Shown: positions 17,482 to 25,965, counted from the stretch's first letter. The stretch is DNA of 64,000 nt from Herbiconiux oxytropis (GCF_024979315.1 NZ_JANLCK010000002.1:434001-498000); one strand, 5' to 3'. Translations and numbers: made by a program. Notes: generated by a model from the sequence alone, not told the origin.

Positions 17482-18581
17482 CGTGCACCCGCCGGCGCGG
17501 GCTCGGAGGCGAAGCGCGTGAGGGAGGCGAGCACGCGGTCGTTGGTGGCGGGGTCGGCGAGGGTGATGCGGAGGCCGTCTCCCGCGAAGCCGCGGGCGAG
17601 GATGTCATCGGCCGCGAGGAGTTCGAGCGCGCGCTCACGGTCGGCGTCGCCCAGCCGCAGCCAGACGAAGTTGGTCTCGCTGTCCGGGGCGGCGAAGCCG
17701 AGCTCGCGGAGGGCGGTGAGCAGGCGCGCCCGCTCGGAGCGGACGAGCGCCACGCGCTCCCGCAGCTCGTCGCCGGCGGCGAGGGAGGCGATCGCGGCCC
17801 GCTGGGCGAGCGCGCTCACCGTGAACGGCATGCCCGCCCGCCGGAGCGCATCCGCCACCGGCTCGGCCGCCACCGCGTAGCCCACTCGCAGCCCGGCGAG
17901 ACCGTGGGCCTTCGAGAAGGTGCGCACGATGCAGACGTTCGGGTGCCGGTGAAGCAGCTCGATCGCCTCTGTCGGCCCGGCTGAGGAGTACTCGAGGTAG
18001 GCCTCGTCGAGCACCACGAGCACGTGCGGCGGCACCGCGGCGAGGAACGATTCGAGCTCGGCGCACGAGAGGGCCGTGCCCGTGGGGTTGTTGGGGTTGC
18101 AGACGAGCACGACGCGCGTGCGCTCGGTCACGGCGGCGGCCATGGCTGTGAGGTCGTGGCGGTCGAGCGGATCCAGCGGCACGGGAACGGGAACGGCCCC
18201 GGCCAGCTGCACGAGCAGCGGATAGAGCTCGAACGAGCGCCAGGCGAACACCACCTCGTCGCCCGCGTCGCAGTGCGCCGTGATGGTCTGCTGCAGCACG
18301 CCCGTGCTTCCTGCTCCCACCACGACCTGGCCGGTCGAGACGCCGAGGGCGGCGGCGAGGTGCTCCCGCAACTCGAGCGCGCCGTTGTCGGGGTAGCGGT
18401 GGAGCTCGGCCGCCGCACGGGCCACCTCCTCGAGCACCGAGGGCAGCGGCGGGTAGTGGCTCTCGTTCGAGGCGAGTGCTGCGGTGGCGGCCGTCGAGGC
18501 CCGCCGCCCCGCCACGTACGGCGGCACGGCCCGCACGACTCCTCGAGCGGGCGGCAGCACGGAGGGCGAGGTGGCGGTCAT
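17478..18581 (-). CDS. Histidinol-phosphate/aromatic-type aminotransferase
   Basis: A fold-type I PLP aminotransferase of 367 residues in the HisC/Pat family, probably acting on histidinol phosphate or aromatic amino acids. Motifs are NESHYPPLPSV (N-terminal substrate clamp), CNPNNPTGT, DEAYLEY and the PLP-lysine region TFSKAHGLAGLRVGYA. The ATG at 18581 was chosen; GTG at 18587 would add two residues. It stands apart from any his operon and is divergent from an Lrp-family regulator, which fits regulation by an amino acid. Its stop overlaps the YitT start. Confidence 0.87.
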   Translation of the reverse strand: MTATSPSVLPPARGVVRAVPPYVAGRRASTAATAALASNESHYPPLPSVLEEVARAAAELHRYPDNGALELREHLAAALGVSTGQVVVGAGSTGVLQQTITAHCDAGDEVVFAWRSFELYPLLVQLAGAVPVPVPLDPLDRHDLTAMAAAVTERTRVVLVCNPNNPTGTALSCAELESFLAAVPPHVLVVLDEAYLEYSSAGPTEAIELLHRHPNVCIVRTFSKAHGLAGLRVGYAVAAEPVADALRRAGMPFTVSALAQRAAIASLAAGDELRERVALVRSERARLLTALRELGFAAPDSETNFVWLRLGDADRERALELLAADDILARGFAGDGLRITLADPATNDRVLASLTRFASEPAPAGAR

Positions 18582-18671
18582 GATCACAGTGTGCGGAGCA
18601 GTTGTGCACGAATGCAATCGATGGGATGTCTGCTGCGCAGAATGCTCATGACAGGCGCTGGAACTGACAGA

Positions 18672-19211
18672 ATGACCGACATGATCAGCCTCGACGACCT
18701 CGACGCCCGCATCCTGCTCGCCCTCGACGACGACCCCGACGCCACGGTGCTCGCCCTCGCCTCGGGCCTCGGCGTGGCCCGCAACACCGTGCACGCCCGG
18801 CTCAAGCGGATGACCGCGGGTGGCGCTCTCGGCTCGTTCTCGAAGCGCGTCGACCCGGCGGCGCTCGGGTATCCGCTCGTCGCCTTCGTCTGGATCGCGA
18901 TCAGTCAGGACGCCACGGAGCAGGCCACGGCGGGGCTTGCCGGCATCCCCGAGATCGTGGAGATGCACGCCACCACGGGTGACGCCGACCTGCTCGCGAA
19001 GGTCGTGGCCCGCGATCCGGCCCACCTGCACCGCCTCACCACGCGCATGCTGCGGGTCGATGGCGTGCAGCGCACGAGCACGGCGCTCTCGCTCGTGGAG
19101 GCGATGCCGCACCGCGTGCGCAGCCTGCTCGAGCAGGCCGTCACGCCCCAGGGCCAGCGGGGTGGGCTCGTTCACCGGGCGAGCCCGAACGGGCGAGGTG
19201 GAGGAGGATGA
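18672..19211 (+). CDS. Lrp/AsnC-family transcriptional regulator
   Basis: A 179-residue protein with an N-terminal helix-turn-helix (DLDARILLALDDDPDATVLALASGLGVARNTVHARLKRM, about residues 7-45) and a C-terminal RAM-type ligand domain (about 65-150). The last 30 residues are unconserved. The start at 18672 (MTDMISLDD) fits family length; ATG 18681 is an alternative. It is transcribed away from the aminotransferase across 90 bp, the usual arrangement for a local Lrp regulator and its target, and the SDR gene follows after 4 bp. Confidence 0.8.
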   Translation: MTDMISLDDLDARILLALDDDPDATVLALASGLGVARNTVHARLKRMTAGGALGSFSKRVDPAALGYPLVAFVWIAISQDATEQATAGLAGIPEIVEMHATTGDADLLAKVVARDPAHLHRLTTRMLRVDGVQRTSTALSLVEAMPHRVRSLLEQAVTPQGQRGGLVHRASPNGRGGGG

Positions 19212-19215
19212 GGGC

Positions 19216-20010
19216 ATGCGCATCGACCTCAGCGGCAGGACCGCCCTCGTCACCGGATCCACCTCGGGCATCGGCTTCGCCATCGCGTGCGGTCTGGCCG
19301 ACGCGGGCGCGGAGGTGGTGGTCAACGGCCGCTCGGCCGACCGGGTCGCGGATGCCGTGGGGCGGCTCCGCGAGGAGCATCCGGAAGCCGGCATCCGCGG
19401 GATCGACGCCGATGTCACGACCGACGAGGGTGTGGCGAGACTCCTCGGCGATCTCCCCGCCGTCGACGTGCTCGTGAACAACCTCGGCATCTTCGGCTCG
19501 GCCGAACCGCTCGCCATCGCCGACGACGAGTGGCGACGCTACTTCGACACCAACGTGCTCACCGCCGTGCGGCTCATCCGGAGCTATCTGCCCGGCATGA
19601 TCGACCAGGGGTGGGGGAGGGTGATCGACATCGCGAGCGATTCGGCCGTGGTGATCCCCGCGGAGATGATCCACTACGGGGTGTCGAAGACCGCCCTGCT
19701 GGCGGCGTCCCGCGGGTTCGCGAAGGCTGCGGCGGGCACCGGGGTGACCGTCAACTCGGTGATCGCGGGCCCGACGCACACCGGGGGCGTGGAGGACTTC
19801 GTCTACGAGCTCGTCTCGCGCGATCTGCCGTGGGACGAGGCGCAGCGGGAGTTCATGCGACTTCACCGCCCGCAGTCGCTGCTGCAGCGACTGATCGAGC
19901 CGGAGGAGATCGCGAACATGGTGGCCTACCTCGCCTCACCGCTGGCCTCGGCCACCACGGGCGGGGCGCTGCGGGTCGACGGCGGGTACGTCGACTCGAT
20001 CCTGCCGTGA
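19216..20010 (+). CDS. Short-chain dehydrogenase/reductase
   Basis: A 264-residue NAD(P)-dependent SDR: the nucleotide motif TGSTSGIG at 13-20, NNLG at 88-91, a Ser at 141 or 143, and the catalytic Tyr154/Lys158 (YGVSK). The Arg in NGRS after strand 2 leans towards NADP(H). The C-terminal DGGYVDSILP is typical of the classical family. GGAGG lies upstream of the ATG, and the gene begins 4 bp after the Lrp-type regulator, so they form one unit. The substrate is not evident. Confidence 0.87.
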   Translation: MRIDLSGRTALVTGSTSGIGFAIACGLADAGAEVVVNGRSADRVADAVGRLREEHPEAGIRGIDADVTTDEGVARLLGDLPAVDVLVNNLGIFGSAEPLAIADDEWRRYFDTNVLTAVRLIRSYLPGMIDQGWGRVIDIASDSAVVIPAEMIHYGVSKTALLAASRGFAKAAAGTGVTVNSVIAGPTHTGGVEDFVYELVSRDLPWDEAQREFMRLHRPQSLLQRLIEPEEIANMVAYLASPLASATTGGALRVDGGYVDSILP

Positions 20011-20023
20011 GTCGCGTGCTCTC

Positions 20024-20443
20024 TCAGCGCGCGCGAGTGAGGAAGGCGGCCGAACCCATCGCGGTCAGGTCGGCGAGCAGGATGACGACGCGCTGCGGGT
20101 TCTCGCGCGGCTGGCGGTAGCGCGCGGCGTAGCGATCGACGCCCTCCTGCACCGAGGCCGGGTCGTCGAGGATGCGGGCGGTCCCGCTGAGCGTGAGCCA
20201 GCGCGCTCCCTCCACCTGCGACACCGCGGCGCGGCCGTCGCGGCGCACGTTGAGCACCTTCTGGCTCGGGCCGTTCGTGATGATGCGCACGACCCCGCGA
20301 CCCTCGTCGCCCTCGGCGTCGAACGTGAAGCCCACGGGCACGACGTGCGGGGCTCCGCTCGGGGTGAGGGTCGAGAGCGTGGCGAGGTGGTACTCGGTCA
20401 CGAACTCGAGGCCCTCCGGGGTGAGCAGGGTCTCGGTGGTCAT
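20024..20443 (-). CDS. PPOX-class flavin/F420-dependent enzyme
   Basis: A 139-residue split-barrel protein of the pyridoxamine-5-phosphate-oxidase-like superfamily, with YHLATLSTLTPSGAPHVVPVGF, KVLNVRRDGRAAV and GTARI. Actinobacterial relatives of this size bind F420 or flavin and reduce unknown substrates. A TACGCT hexamer 6 nt before the ATG and the lack of a ribosome site suggest a leaderless transcript. It is convergent with the SDR gene and divergent from the Nramp gene 64 bp away. Confidence 0.78.
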   Translation of the reverse strand: MTTETLLTPEGLEFVTEYHLATLSTLTPSGAPHVVPVGFTFDAEGDEGRGVVRIITNGPSQKVLNVRRDGRAAVSQVEGARWLTLSGTARILDDPASVQEGVDRYAARYRQPRENPQRVVILLADLTAMGSAAFLTRAR

Positions 20444-20449
20444 GGCCCC

Positions 20450-20455
20450 AGCGTA
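20450..20455 (-). promoter_or_regulatory. -10 hexamer TACGCT of the PPOX gene
   Basis: On the minus strand TACGCT ends 6 nt before the ATG at 20443; no Shine-Dalgarno sequence lies between. A leaderless start is inferred. Confidence 0.45.
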
Positions 20456-20495
20456 CGGTTCTGCGCATCCCCTAGGCGGATGCCCCGCGCTGTGC

Positions 20496-20515
20496 TACCT
20501 ATTAGGCGTGCCTAA
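20496..20515 (+). promoter_or_regulatory. Putative MntR/DtxR operator over the mntH start
   Basis: TTAGGCGTGCCTAA (20502-20515) is a palindrome with 6-bp arms, and the GTG start codon (20508-20510) is at its centre. TTAGG...CCTAA is the core of DtxR-family operators. TACCTA (20496-20501) sits 6 nt before the GTG as a possible -10 element, so the site would cover the transcription start. Confidence 0.6.
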
Positions 20516-21872
20516 AAGCGTGACGACGACGTTGCCCGGGCCGGCGGTCAGACCCCGGTGGTGGCATCCGCTCGCCCTGCTCGGCCCCGCGTTCGTGGCC
20601 TCCATCGCCTACGTCGACCCCGGCAACGTGGCCGCCAACCTCACCTCGGGCGCCTCCTACGGCTACCTGCTCGTGTGGGTGCTCGTGCTGGCGAACGGCA
20701 TGGCCATGCTCATCCAGTACCAGTCGGCGAAGCTCGGCATCGTCACGGGCCGCACACTGCCGGAGCACGTGGGCGCCCGCACCCGGCCGTGGACGAGACG
20801 CGCCTACTGGCTGCAGGCCGAGGCCGTGGCGGCCGCCACCGACATCGCCGAGGTCATCGGCGGTGCGCTCGCGCTCAACCTGCTGTTCGGGCTGCCGCTC
20901 GTGGTGGGAGGGGTGATCGTGGGCGTGGTGTCGATGGGCCTGCTGCTCGTGCAGTCGCATCGGCGGCAGCGCACGTTCGAGTTCGTGATCGTGGGGTTCC
21001 TCGCGGTGATAGCGATCGGGTTCCTGGCGGGGCTGTTCGTCTCCGACGTCGACTGGGGCGCCGCCGCCGACGGGCTCGTGCCGCGCTTCGACGGCACGGC
21101 CACCGTGCTGCTCGCCGCGAGCATGCTCGGCGCCACCGTCATGCCGCACGCGATCTACCTGCACTCCGCCCTCGCCCGCGACCGTCACCACACCGACTAC
21201 GCCGCCTTCGCCGAGCGCACCGACTTCACGCGCCCGGCGGGGGAGACCGCTCCCGCCGCGCCCGCTCCCACGTCTCCCCACTCGTGGGAGGTGGGAGACG
21301 GGGAAGGGGGAGCGGGCCGGCTCCGGATGCTGCTGCGCGTCACCCGCACCGACGTGCTGATCGCGCTGCTCATCGCCGGCGTCGTCAACATCTCCATGCT
21401 GCTGCTGGCCGCCGCGAGCCTCCGAGGAGTCGCCGGCACCGACACGATCCCCGGCGCCTACGACGCCATCCGCGCGGCCCTCGGCCCCGGCATCGCCACG
21501 ATCTTCGCCATCGGACTGCTCGCCTCGGGACTCGCCTCGACCTCCGTGGGCGCCTACGCCGGATCGGTCATCATGAAGGGGCTGCTCACCGTGCGGGTCC
21601 CGATCCTCGCCCGCCGTGCGGTCACGCTGGTGCCTGCGCTCGCCGTGCTCGCCGGCGGGATCGACCCCACCTGGGCGCTCGTGCTCAGCCAGGTGTTCCT
21701 CAGCATCGGCATCCCGTTCGCGCTGATCCCGCTCATCCGGCTCACCGGCAGCCGCGCCGTGATGGGGGAGTTCGTCGACCGGCTGCCCGTGCGCATCCTC
21801 GCGTGGGTGGTGGTGGCGCTGATCGTGGCGCTCAACGTCGTGCTCATCGTGCTGACCGTCACGGGCGCCTGA
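20508..21872 (+). CDS. mntH: Nramp-family Mn(2+)/divalent metal transporter
   Basis: A proton-coupled importer of 454 residues with about 11 membrane helices. The metal-binding signature is complete: FVASIAYVDPGNVAAN in helix 1 and MLGATVMPHAIYLHSAL in helix 6, with VAAATDIAEVIGGA in helix 3. A 35-residue insert rich in Pro/Ala/Gly (FTRPAGETAPAAPAPTS... to about residue 276) lengthens the loop after helix 6. The GTG start lies in the middle of a DtxR-type palindrome, so Mn-dependent repression by the regulator at 7598-8317 or a paralogue is likely. CorA follows after 35 bp. Confidence 0.92.
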   Translation: MPKSVTTTLPGPAVRPRWWHPLALLGPAFVASIAYVDPGNVAANLTSGASYGYLLVWVLVLANGMAMLIQYQSAKLGIVTGRTLPEHVGARTRPWTRRAYWLQAEAVAAATDIAEVIGGALALNLLFGLPLVVGGVIVGVVSMGLLLVQSHRRQRTFEFVIVGFLAVIAIGFLAGLFVSDVDWGAAADGLVPRFDGTATVLLAASMLGATVMPHAIYLHSALARDRHHTDYAAFAERTDFTRPAGETAPAAPAPTSPHSWEVGDGEGGAGRLRMLLRVTRTDVLIALLIAGVVNISMLLLAAASLRGVAGTDTIPGAYDAIRAALGPGIATIFAIGLLASGLASTSVGAYAGSVIMKGLLTVRVPILARRAVTLVPALAVLAGGIDPTWALVLSQVFLSIGIPFALIPLIRLTGSRAVMGEFVDRLPVRILAWVVVALIVALNVVLIVLTVTGA

Positions 21873-21895
21873 AGCATCCGTTCACCGACCCGCCG

Positions 21896-21901
21896 TACGC
21901 T
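21896..21901 (+). promoter_or_regulatory. -10 hexamer TACGCT of corA
   Basis: TACGCT ends 6 nt before the ATG at 21908, and there is no ribosome site, which suggests a leaderless transcript. Confidence 0.45.
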
Positions 21902-21907
21902 CGAGCC

Positions 21908-22966
21908 ATGACCCTGATCGACAACGCCGTCTACGTCGGCGGCGTGCGCGCCCACGAACCCGCCAACCTCGACGAGACCTACGAGATCGCGGCCGAGACG
22001 GGCGGGATGGCGTGGATCGGTCTCTACCGGCCGGACGCCGGCGAGATCCGCTCGGTGGAGAGCGAGTTCGGCCTGCATCACCTCGCCGTCGAGGACGCCC
22101 TCACGGGCCACCAGCGCGCCAAGCTCGAGCGCTACGGCGAGACGCTCTTCGTGGTGCTGCGGCCCGCCCGCTACCTCGACGCCGACGAACGGGTCGAGTT
22201 CGGCGAGGTGCACGTGTTCATCGGCCCGGGCTTCGTCGTCACCATCCGCCACGCCGAGTCGCCGGACCTCGCCGCCGTGCGCCGCCGCCTCGAGCAGAAC
22301 CCCGGGCTGCTCTGCCTCGGCCCCGAGGCGGTGCTCTACGCGATCGTCGACCAGGTCGTCGACGAGTACGGGCCCGTGGTGGCGGGCCTCGAGAACGACA
22401 TCGACGAGATCGAGAAGCAGCTCTTCGGCGGCGACCCCGACGTCTCCAAGCGCATCTACGACCTCCTCGGCGAGGTGATGGAGTTCCAGCGGGCCGTGCA
22501 TCCGCTCTCGGCCATGCTCGAGGCGCTGCTCCGCGGATCGGAGAAGTACGGCGTCGACCTCGAGATCCAGCGCGGCCTCCGCGACGTGCTCGACCACGTG
22601 CTGCAGATCGTGGGGCGGGCGGATGCGTTCCGCGCGACCCTGCAGAACGCCCTCACCGTGCACTCCACACTCGCCACTCAGCAGCAGAACGACGAGATGC
22701 GGCGCATCTCGGAGGCCAGCCTCAAGCTCGCCGACGACACCCGGGAGCTCTCGGAGACGAGCCTCAAGCAGGGCGAGGAGGTCAAGAAGATCTCGGCCTG
22801 GGCCGCGATCCTCTTCGCCCCGAGCCTCATCGGCACGATCTACGGCATGAACTTCGAGTACATGCCGGAGCTGCACTGGGTGTTCGGCTACCCGGCGGCG
22901 CTCGTGGCGATGGTCGTGATGGCGGTGGTGCTCTACACGGTGTTCAAGCGGAATCGGTGGTTGTGA
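21908..22966 (+). CDS. corA: CorA-family Mg(2+)/Co(2+) transporter
   Basis: A 352-residue pentameric channel protein: a long cytosolic alpha/beta and helical domain (1-290), two C-terminal helices, and the selectivity-filter motif YGMNF with GMN at 313-315, followed by the loop EYMPELHW and a basic end KRNRW. DELETION-prone motifs such as DQVVDEYGPVVAGLENDIDEIE in the stalk helix are typical. It lies directly downstream of the Nramp gene, although a separate leaderless promoter is likely. Substrate is probably Mg(2+). Confidence 0.92.
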   Translation: MTLIDNAVYVGGVRAHEPANLDETYEIAAETGGMAWIGLYRPDAGEIRSVESEFGLHHLAVEDALTGHQRAKLERYGETLFVVLRPARYLDADERVEFGEVHVFIGPGFVVTIRHAESPDLAAVRRRLEQNPGLLCLGPEAVLYAIVDQVVDEYGPVVAGLENDIDEIEKQLFGGDPDVSKRIYDLLGEVMEFQRAVHPLSAMLEALLRGSEKYGVDLEIQRGLRDVLDHVLQIVGRADAFRATLQNALTVHSTLATQQQNDEMRRISEASLKLADDTRELSETSLKQGEEVKKISAWAAILFAPSLIGTIYGMNFEYMPELHWVFGYPAALVAMVVMAVVLYTVFKRNRWL

Positions 22967-23019
22967 GGGCGGTGGCGGTCCGGCGGACCGGGGCGGGCTG
23001 GCGCGGGGGCGCTCGCCGG

Positions 23020-23025
23020 TAGCCT
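23020..23025 (+). promoter_or_regulatory. -10 hexamer TAGCCT of the RNA methylase gene
   Basis: TAGCCT ends 6 nt before the GTG at 23032, and no ribosome site is visible. A leaderless transcript is likely. Confidence 0.45.
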
Positions 23026-23031
23026 GGGCGG

Positions 23032-23745
23032 GTGAGTGAGACGGATCCTGGGCGCGACACGACCGATGCGGGGTCGAACCCGAACCCGAACCCGAACCCG
23101 AACCCGAGCCCGAGCGTCGAGCTGAGCGCGGGCGGTGTGGGGCCCTGGGTGGGCGAGCTCCCCGACGATCCGCACTACGACCCCGAGCTGCTCGCCGCCG
23201 GTGACACGCGCAACGTGATCGACCGGTACCGCTACTGGAGCATGGAGGCGATCGTGGCGGATCTCGACGAGCACCGGCATCCGTTCCACGTGGCCATCGA
23301 GAACTGGCAGCACGACATGAACATCGGATCGATCGTGCGGAGTGCGAACGCGTTCGCCGCCGACACCGTGCACATCATCGGTCGCCGCCGCTGGAACAAG
23401 CGCGGCGCGATGGTGACCGACCGCTACCAGCACGTGTCGAATCATCCGGATGTCGCGTCGTTCGCGGCCTTCGCCCGCGGTGCGGGGCTGCCGATCATCG
23501 CGATCGACAACGTGCCGGGCAGCGTGCTCATCGAGACCTTCGCGTTGCCGGTGCGCTGCGTGCTGCTCTTCGGGCAGGAGGGCCCCGGCCTCTCGCCCGA
23601 GGCGCTGGCGGTGGCGGATGCGGTGGTCGAGATCTCCCAGTTCGGCTCGACCCGCTCCATCAACGCCTCGGCGGCTGCCGCGGTGGCCATGCACGCCTGG
23701 ATCCTCCAGCACGTGCCGTTCGGCCCGAAGGCGGCCCGCCCCTAG
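23032..23745 (+). CDS. TrmH/SpoU-family RNA methyltransferase
   Basis: A 237-residue SAM-dependent SPOUT methylase for tRNA or rRNA 2'-O-ribose. The three knot motifs are present: NWQHDMNIGSIVRSANAF (motif 1), LLFGQEGPGLSPEAL (motif 2) and STRSINASAAAAVAM (motif 3). Ahead of the catalytic domain lies an Asn-Pro repeat (about residues 15-27) encoded by a 6-bp microsatellite (23075-23116), followed by an acidic linker. The target nucleotide cannot be told from sequence. The gene is convergent with the EamA gene, with a 55-bp palindrome between them. Confidence 0.85.
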   Translation: MSETDPGRDTTDAGSNPNPNPNPNPSPSVELSAGGVGPWVGELPDDPHYDPELLAAGDTRNVIDRYRYWSMEAIVADLDEHRHPFHVAIENWQHDMNIGSIVRSANAFAADTVHIIGRRRWNKRGAMVTDRYQHVSNHPDVASFAAFARGAGLPIIAIDNVPGSVLIETFALPVRCVLLFGQEGPGLSPEALAVADAVVEISQFGSTRSINASAAAAVAMHAWILQHVPFGPKAARP

Positions 23746-23769
23746 CCCCTCACGTGTTCCGCCTCGCCC

Positions 23770-23824
23770 GACTTGACACAAGATGTGCCAAGTCGCGCGA
23801 TTTGGGCGCATCTTCTGTCAAGTC
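23770..23824 (-). repeat. 55-bp nested palindrome, copy 2 (inverted)
   Basis: Read on the minus strand it matches the other copies, with the conserved ACTTGGCACA/TGTGTCAAGT arm. On the plus strand the left arm begins ACTTGACACAAGATGTGCC. The EamA stop codon (23818-23820) is part of the element. Its orientation follows the EamA gene. Confidence 0.85.
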
Positions 23825-24747
23825 GACGATGCCGCGGGTAGCGACGAGGGCAAGGGCGGAGGGTTGCTCGCGCGCCCGCGGGGGCGCCAGGTGAGGGTGG
23901 CGAGGAGGACTCCTGCCACGACGACCGCGCCGCCGAGGAGGTCGGCCGGGCCGGGGATCTCGCCGAGCAGCAGCCAGGCGCTCGTGAAGCCCGCCACGGG
24001 GACGAGCATCGAGAAGGGCGCGACCTTGCTCGAGGGGTTGCGCTTCATGAGGGTCACCCAGATGCCCGATCCGACGATCGTGCCCATCACGACGGTGTAG
24101 ACGAGGCCGAGGAGTGCAGGGAGGGCCTCGGGGGTGAAGGTGGTGGCGAGGGAGGTCCAGACGGCGTCCGGCCCCTCGATCACGAGCGACAGGGCGATGA
24201 GGGGGATGGGCGGCACGACCGACATCCACAGGGTGAGGCCCAGCGGGCTCGTGGGCTGCGCCTGCCGGCTGCAGATGTTGCCGAACGCCCAGCCGAGGGC
24301 GCCGCACAGGGTGAGGATGACGGGCAGGAGCGCCGAGACCTGCGCGCGGTCGGCCGCGATGATGCCGAGGCCGGCGACCGCGACGAGGATGCCGATGCCC
24401 TGCACGAGCGTGAGCCTCTCACGGAGCCACACGGCGGCGAGCACCACCGTGAACGGCGCCGACGCCTGCAGCACGAGCGACGCGAGCCCGGGCGGCATGC
24501 CCGCCGCCATGCCCGCGTAGAGGAACGCGAACTGCAGGATGCCGAAGCCGAGCCCGTAGCCGAGCAGCCAGCGCACTTTCACGCCGGGCCACTTCACGAA
24601 CAGCACCGTGGGGATGGCGAGCACCAGGAAGCGGAGACCCACGAGGAAGAACGGCGGGTAGTGCTCGAGCGAGAAGTGGATCGCGACGAAGTTGACACCC
24701 CACAGCACGGCGACGAGCACGGCGAGGAGGCGGTCGCGTGTGGGCAT
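23818..24747 (-). CDS. EamA-family (DMT) metabolite exporter
   Basis: A 309-residue membrane protein with ten helices in two EamA repeats (about 1-135 and 145-290), starting LLAVLVAVLWGVNFVAIHFSLEHYPP and with PFTVVLAAVWLRERLTLVQGIG at the end of repeat one and SMLVPVAGFTSAWLLLGEIP in repeat two. It is likely to export an amino acid or related metabolite, as EamA does. The ATG at 24747 fits the first helix; an upstream ATG at 24798 would add an unconserved 17-residue lead. The last codons and TGA are supplied by a 55-bp palindromic repeat, so the SST end is probably recent. Confidence 0.82.
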   Translation of the reverse strand: MPTRDRLLAVLVAVLWGVNFVAIHFSLEHYPPFFLVGLRFLVLAIPTVLFVKWPGVKVRWLLGYGLGFGILQFAFLYAGMAAGMPPGLASLVLQASAPFTVVLAAVWLRERLTLVQGIGILVAVAGLGIIAADRAQVSALLPVILTLCGALGWAFGNICSRQAQPTSPLGLTLWMSVVPPIPLIALSLVIEGPDAVWTSLATTFTPEALPALLGLVYTVVMGTIVGSGIWVTLMKRNPSSKVAPFSMLVPVAGFTSAWLLLGEIPGPADLLGGAVVVAGVLLATLTWRPRGRASNPPPLPSSLPAASST

Positions 24748-24892
24748 GCCCTCAGCCTCGTGGCGCGGGGGCGGCGGGGCAAGCGAGTGTTGCTTCACGC
24801 AGGATGTGGCCGAGGTACACAGTCGAGCTCGACCACCAGCACCTCCCCACCCGGGGCAGCGCTGGTCTCGCGCTCCGGGTGCGCTGCGGAGG

Positions 24893-25156
24893 CTACTTGC
24901 CGTGCTCGGCGAGGATCGTGTCGAGGTCGATGCGCTTCAGGAGTGCGGCCCAGTCGGTGCTTCGGGCGGCGGCGATGGCGGAGTCCTCGGCGATGACGCG
25001 GCCGTTGCGCTCGATCGTGACGCCGGCGGGTGCTTCGGCGTTGAGGATGCGGAGGATCTCGTCGTTGACGGCCTCCGTGTCGAAGTCGGCGCCGTAGCGG
25101 GCGTAGACGTCGGCGTTGACGGTGTAGTTCAGCACGGTGATGTCGGTGTGGGTCAC
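24893..25156 (-). CDS. Small protein of unknown function
   Basis: An 87-residue mostly acidic soluble protein, VTHTDITVLNYTVNADVYAR... ending DLDTILAEHGK. No family was recognised. The GTG start is chosen because conserved-looking sequence begins there and GAGGAT lies 6 nt upstream; sequence upstream is Thr/Gly low complexity. It is divergent from the DUF3054 gene, with a 17-bp-arm hairpin between the two starts. The 145 bp on its 3' side before the EamA gene holds nothing recognisable. Confidence 0.55.
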   Translation of the reverse strand: MTHTDITVLNYTVNADVYARYGADFDTEAVNDEILRILNAEAPAGVTIERNGRVIAEDSAIAAARSTDWAALLKRIDLDTILAEHGK

Positions 25157-25180
25157 GCGTCCATCCTCGTCCGTGCGCCG

Positions 25181-25251
25181 CGGACTCCGCCACCCCTGCG
25201 CGCGATCGCGCCCGTCTGCGCCTCGGGTGCCGGGAGGGGTGGCGAAGTCCG
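25181..25251. repeat. Inverted repeat between divergent genes
   Basis: CGGACTCCGCCACCCCT (25181-25197) and AGGGGTGGCGAAGTCCG (25235-25251) pair at 16 of 17 positions around a 37-nt GC-rich loop. It lies in the shared upstream region of the small protein gene and the DUF3054 gene. It could be an operator or a mobile palindrome. Confidence 0.55.
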
Positions 25252-25286
25252 GGGGATCGCGAGTGGGCGTGCGTAGACTCGGGCCG

Positions 25287-25733
25287 GTGACGTCGAAGGA
25301 TCCTGTGCCTGTTTCTGTGCCTGTGCCCGTGCCCGTTTCTGGGCCCGAGGCCGGATCCGGGGGCGGCCGCTCGGTCGCGCTCGCGGCGGTGGTCGACCTC
25401 GCGCTGGTGCTCGTGTTCGTGGGCATCGGGCGAAGGAGTCACGACGAGGGCGGGGCGTTCCTCGGATTCCTCACGACCGCCTGGCCGTTCCTCGCCGGAG
25501 CGGCGCTCGGGTGGCTGATCGCGCGTGCCTGGCGGCGCCCGATCCGGGTGGTTCCGACCGGCGTGGTCGTGTGGGCCGCCGCCGTGGTGGGTGGCATGCT
25601 CCTGCGTCTCGCGAGCGGACAGGGTGTGCAGCTGAGCTTCGTCATCGTCACGGCGGTCGTGCTCGGCGTCTTCCTCGTGGGATGGCGCGGGATCGCGGCG
25701 CTCGTGCGCCGGACGCGGGCTCGGCGCCGCTGA
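25287..25733 (+). CDS. DUF3054-family membrane protein
   Basis: A 148-residue protein with four predicted helices (about 32-52, 60-80, 92-110, 117-136). VDLALVLVFVGIGRRSHDEGG and FLTTAWPFLAGAALGWLIARAW are characteristic of the DUF3054 family, which is common in actinobacteria and of unknown function. The first 20 residues contain Pro-Val dipeptide repeats encoded by a short microsatellite (25302-25342). TAGACT 7 nt before the GTG suggests a leaderless mRNA. The 238 bp after the gene show only an imperfect direct repeat. Confidence 0.75.
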   Translation: MTSKDPVPVSVPVPVPVSGPEAGSGGGRSVALAAVVDLALVLVFVGIGRRSHDEGGAFLGFLTTAWPFLAGAALGWLIARAWRRPIRVVPTGVVVWAAAVVGGMLLRLASGQGVQLSFVIVTAVVLGVFLVGWRGIAALVRRTRARRR

Positions 25734-25959
25734 GAGCGGGCCGTCGGCACCGTCGGGACGCAGCTGCAGCCCACGCCCTCGGAGGGCGGATGTGCGACTC
25801 CGGCGTTCGGGTGCGCAGCGCATCCCGGCCCGGGTGGAGGGCGGCTACGAAGGCGGGACGCGCGGCTGACGCAGGTGCATCGGCGGGCGCGGCGGAACGC
25901 GGGAAGCGCGGCCCGCGCAGGTGCGTTCGCGGGCGAGGCGGGCGCCCAGGCGCGGTTCG

Positions 25960-25965
25960 TAGGAT
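25960..25965 (+). promoter_or_regulatory. -10 hexamer TAGGAT of the Moco oxidoreductase gene
   Basis: TAGGAT ends 6 nt before the ATG at 25972, with no separate ribosome site. A leaderless start is inferred. Confidence 0.45.
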
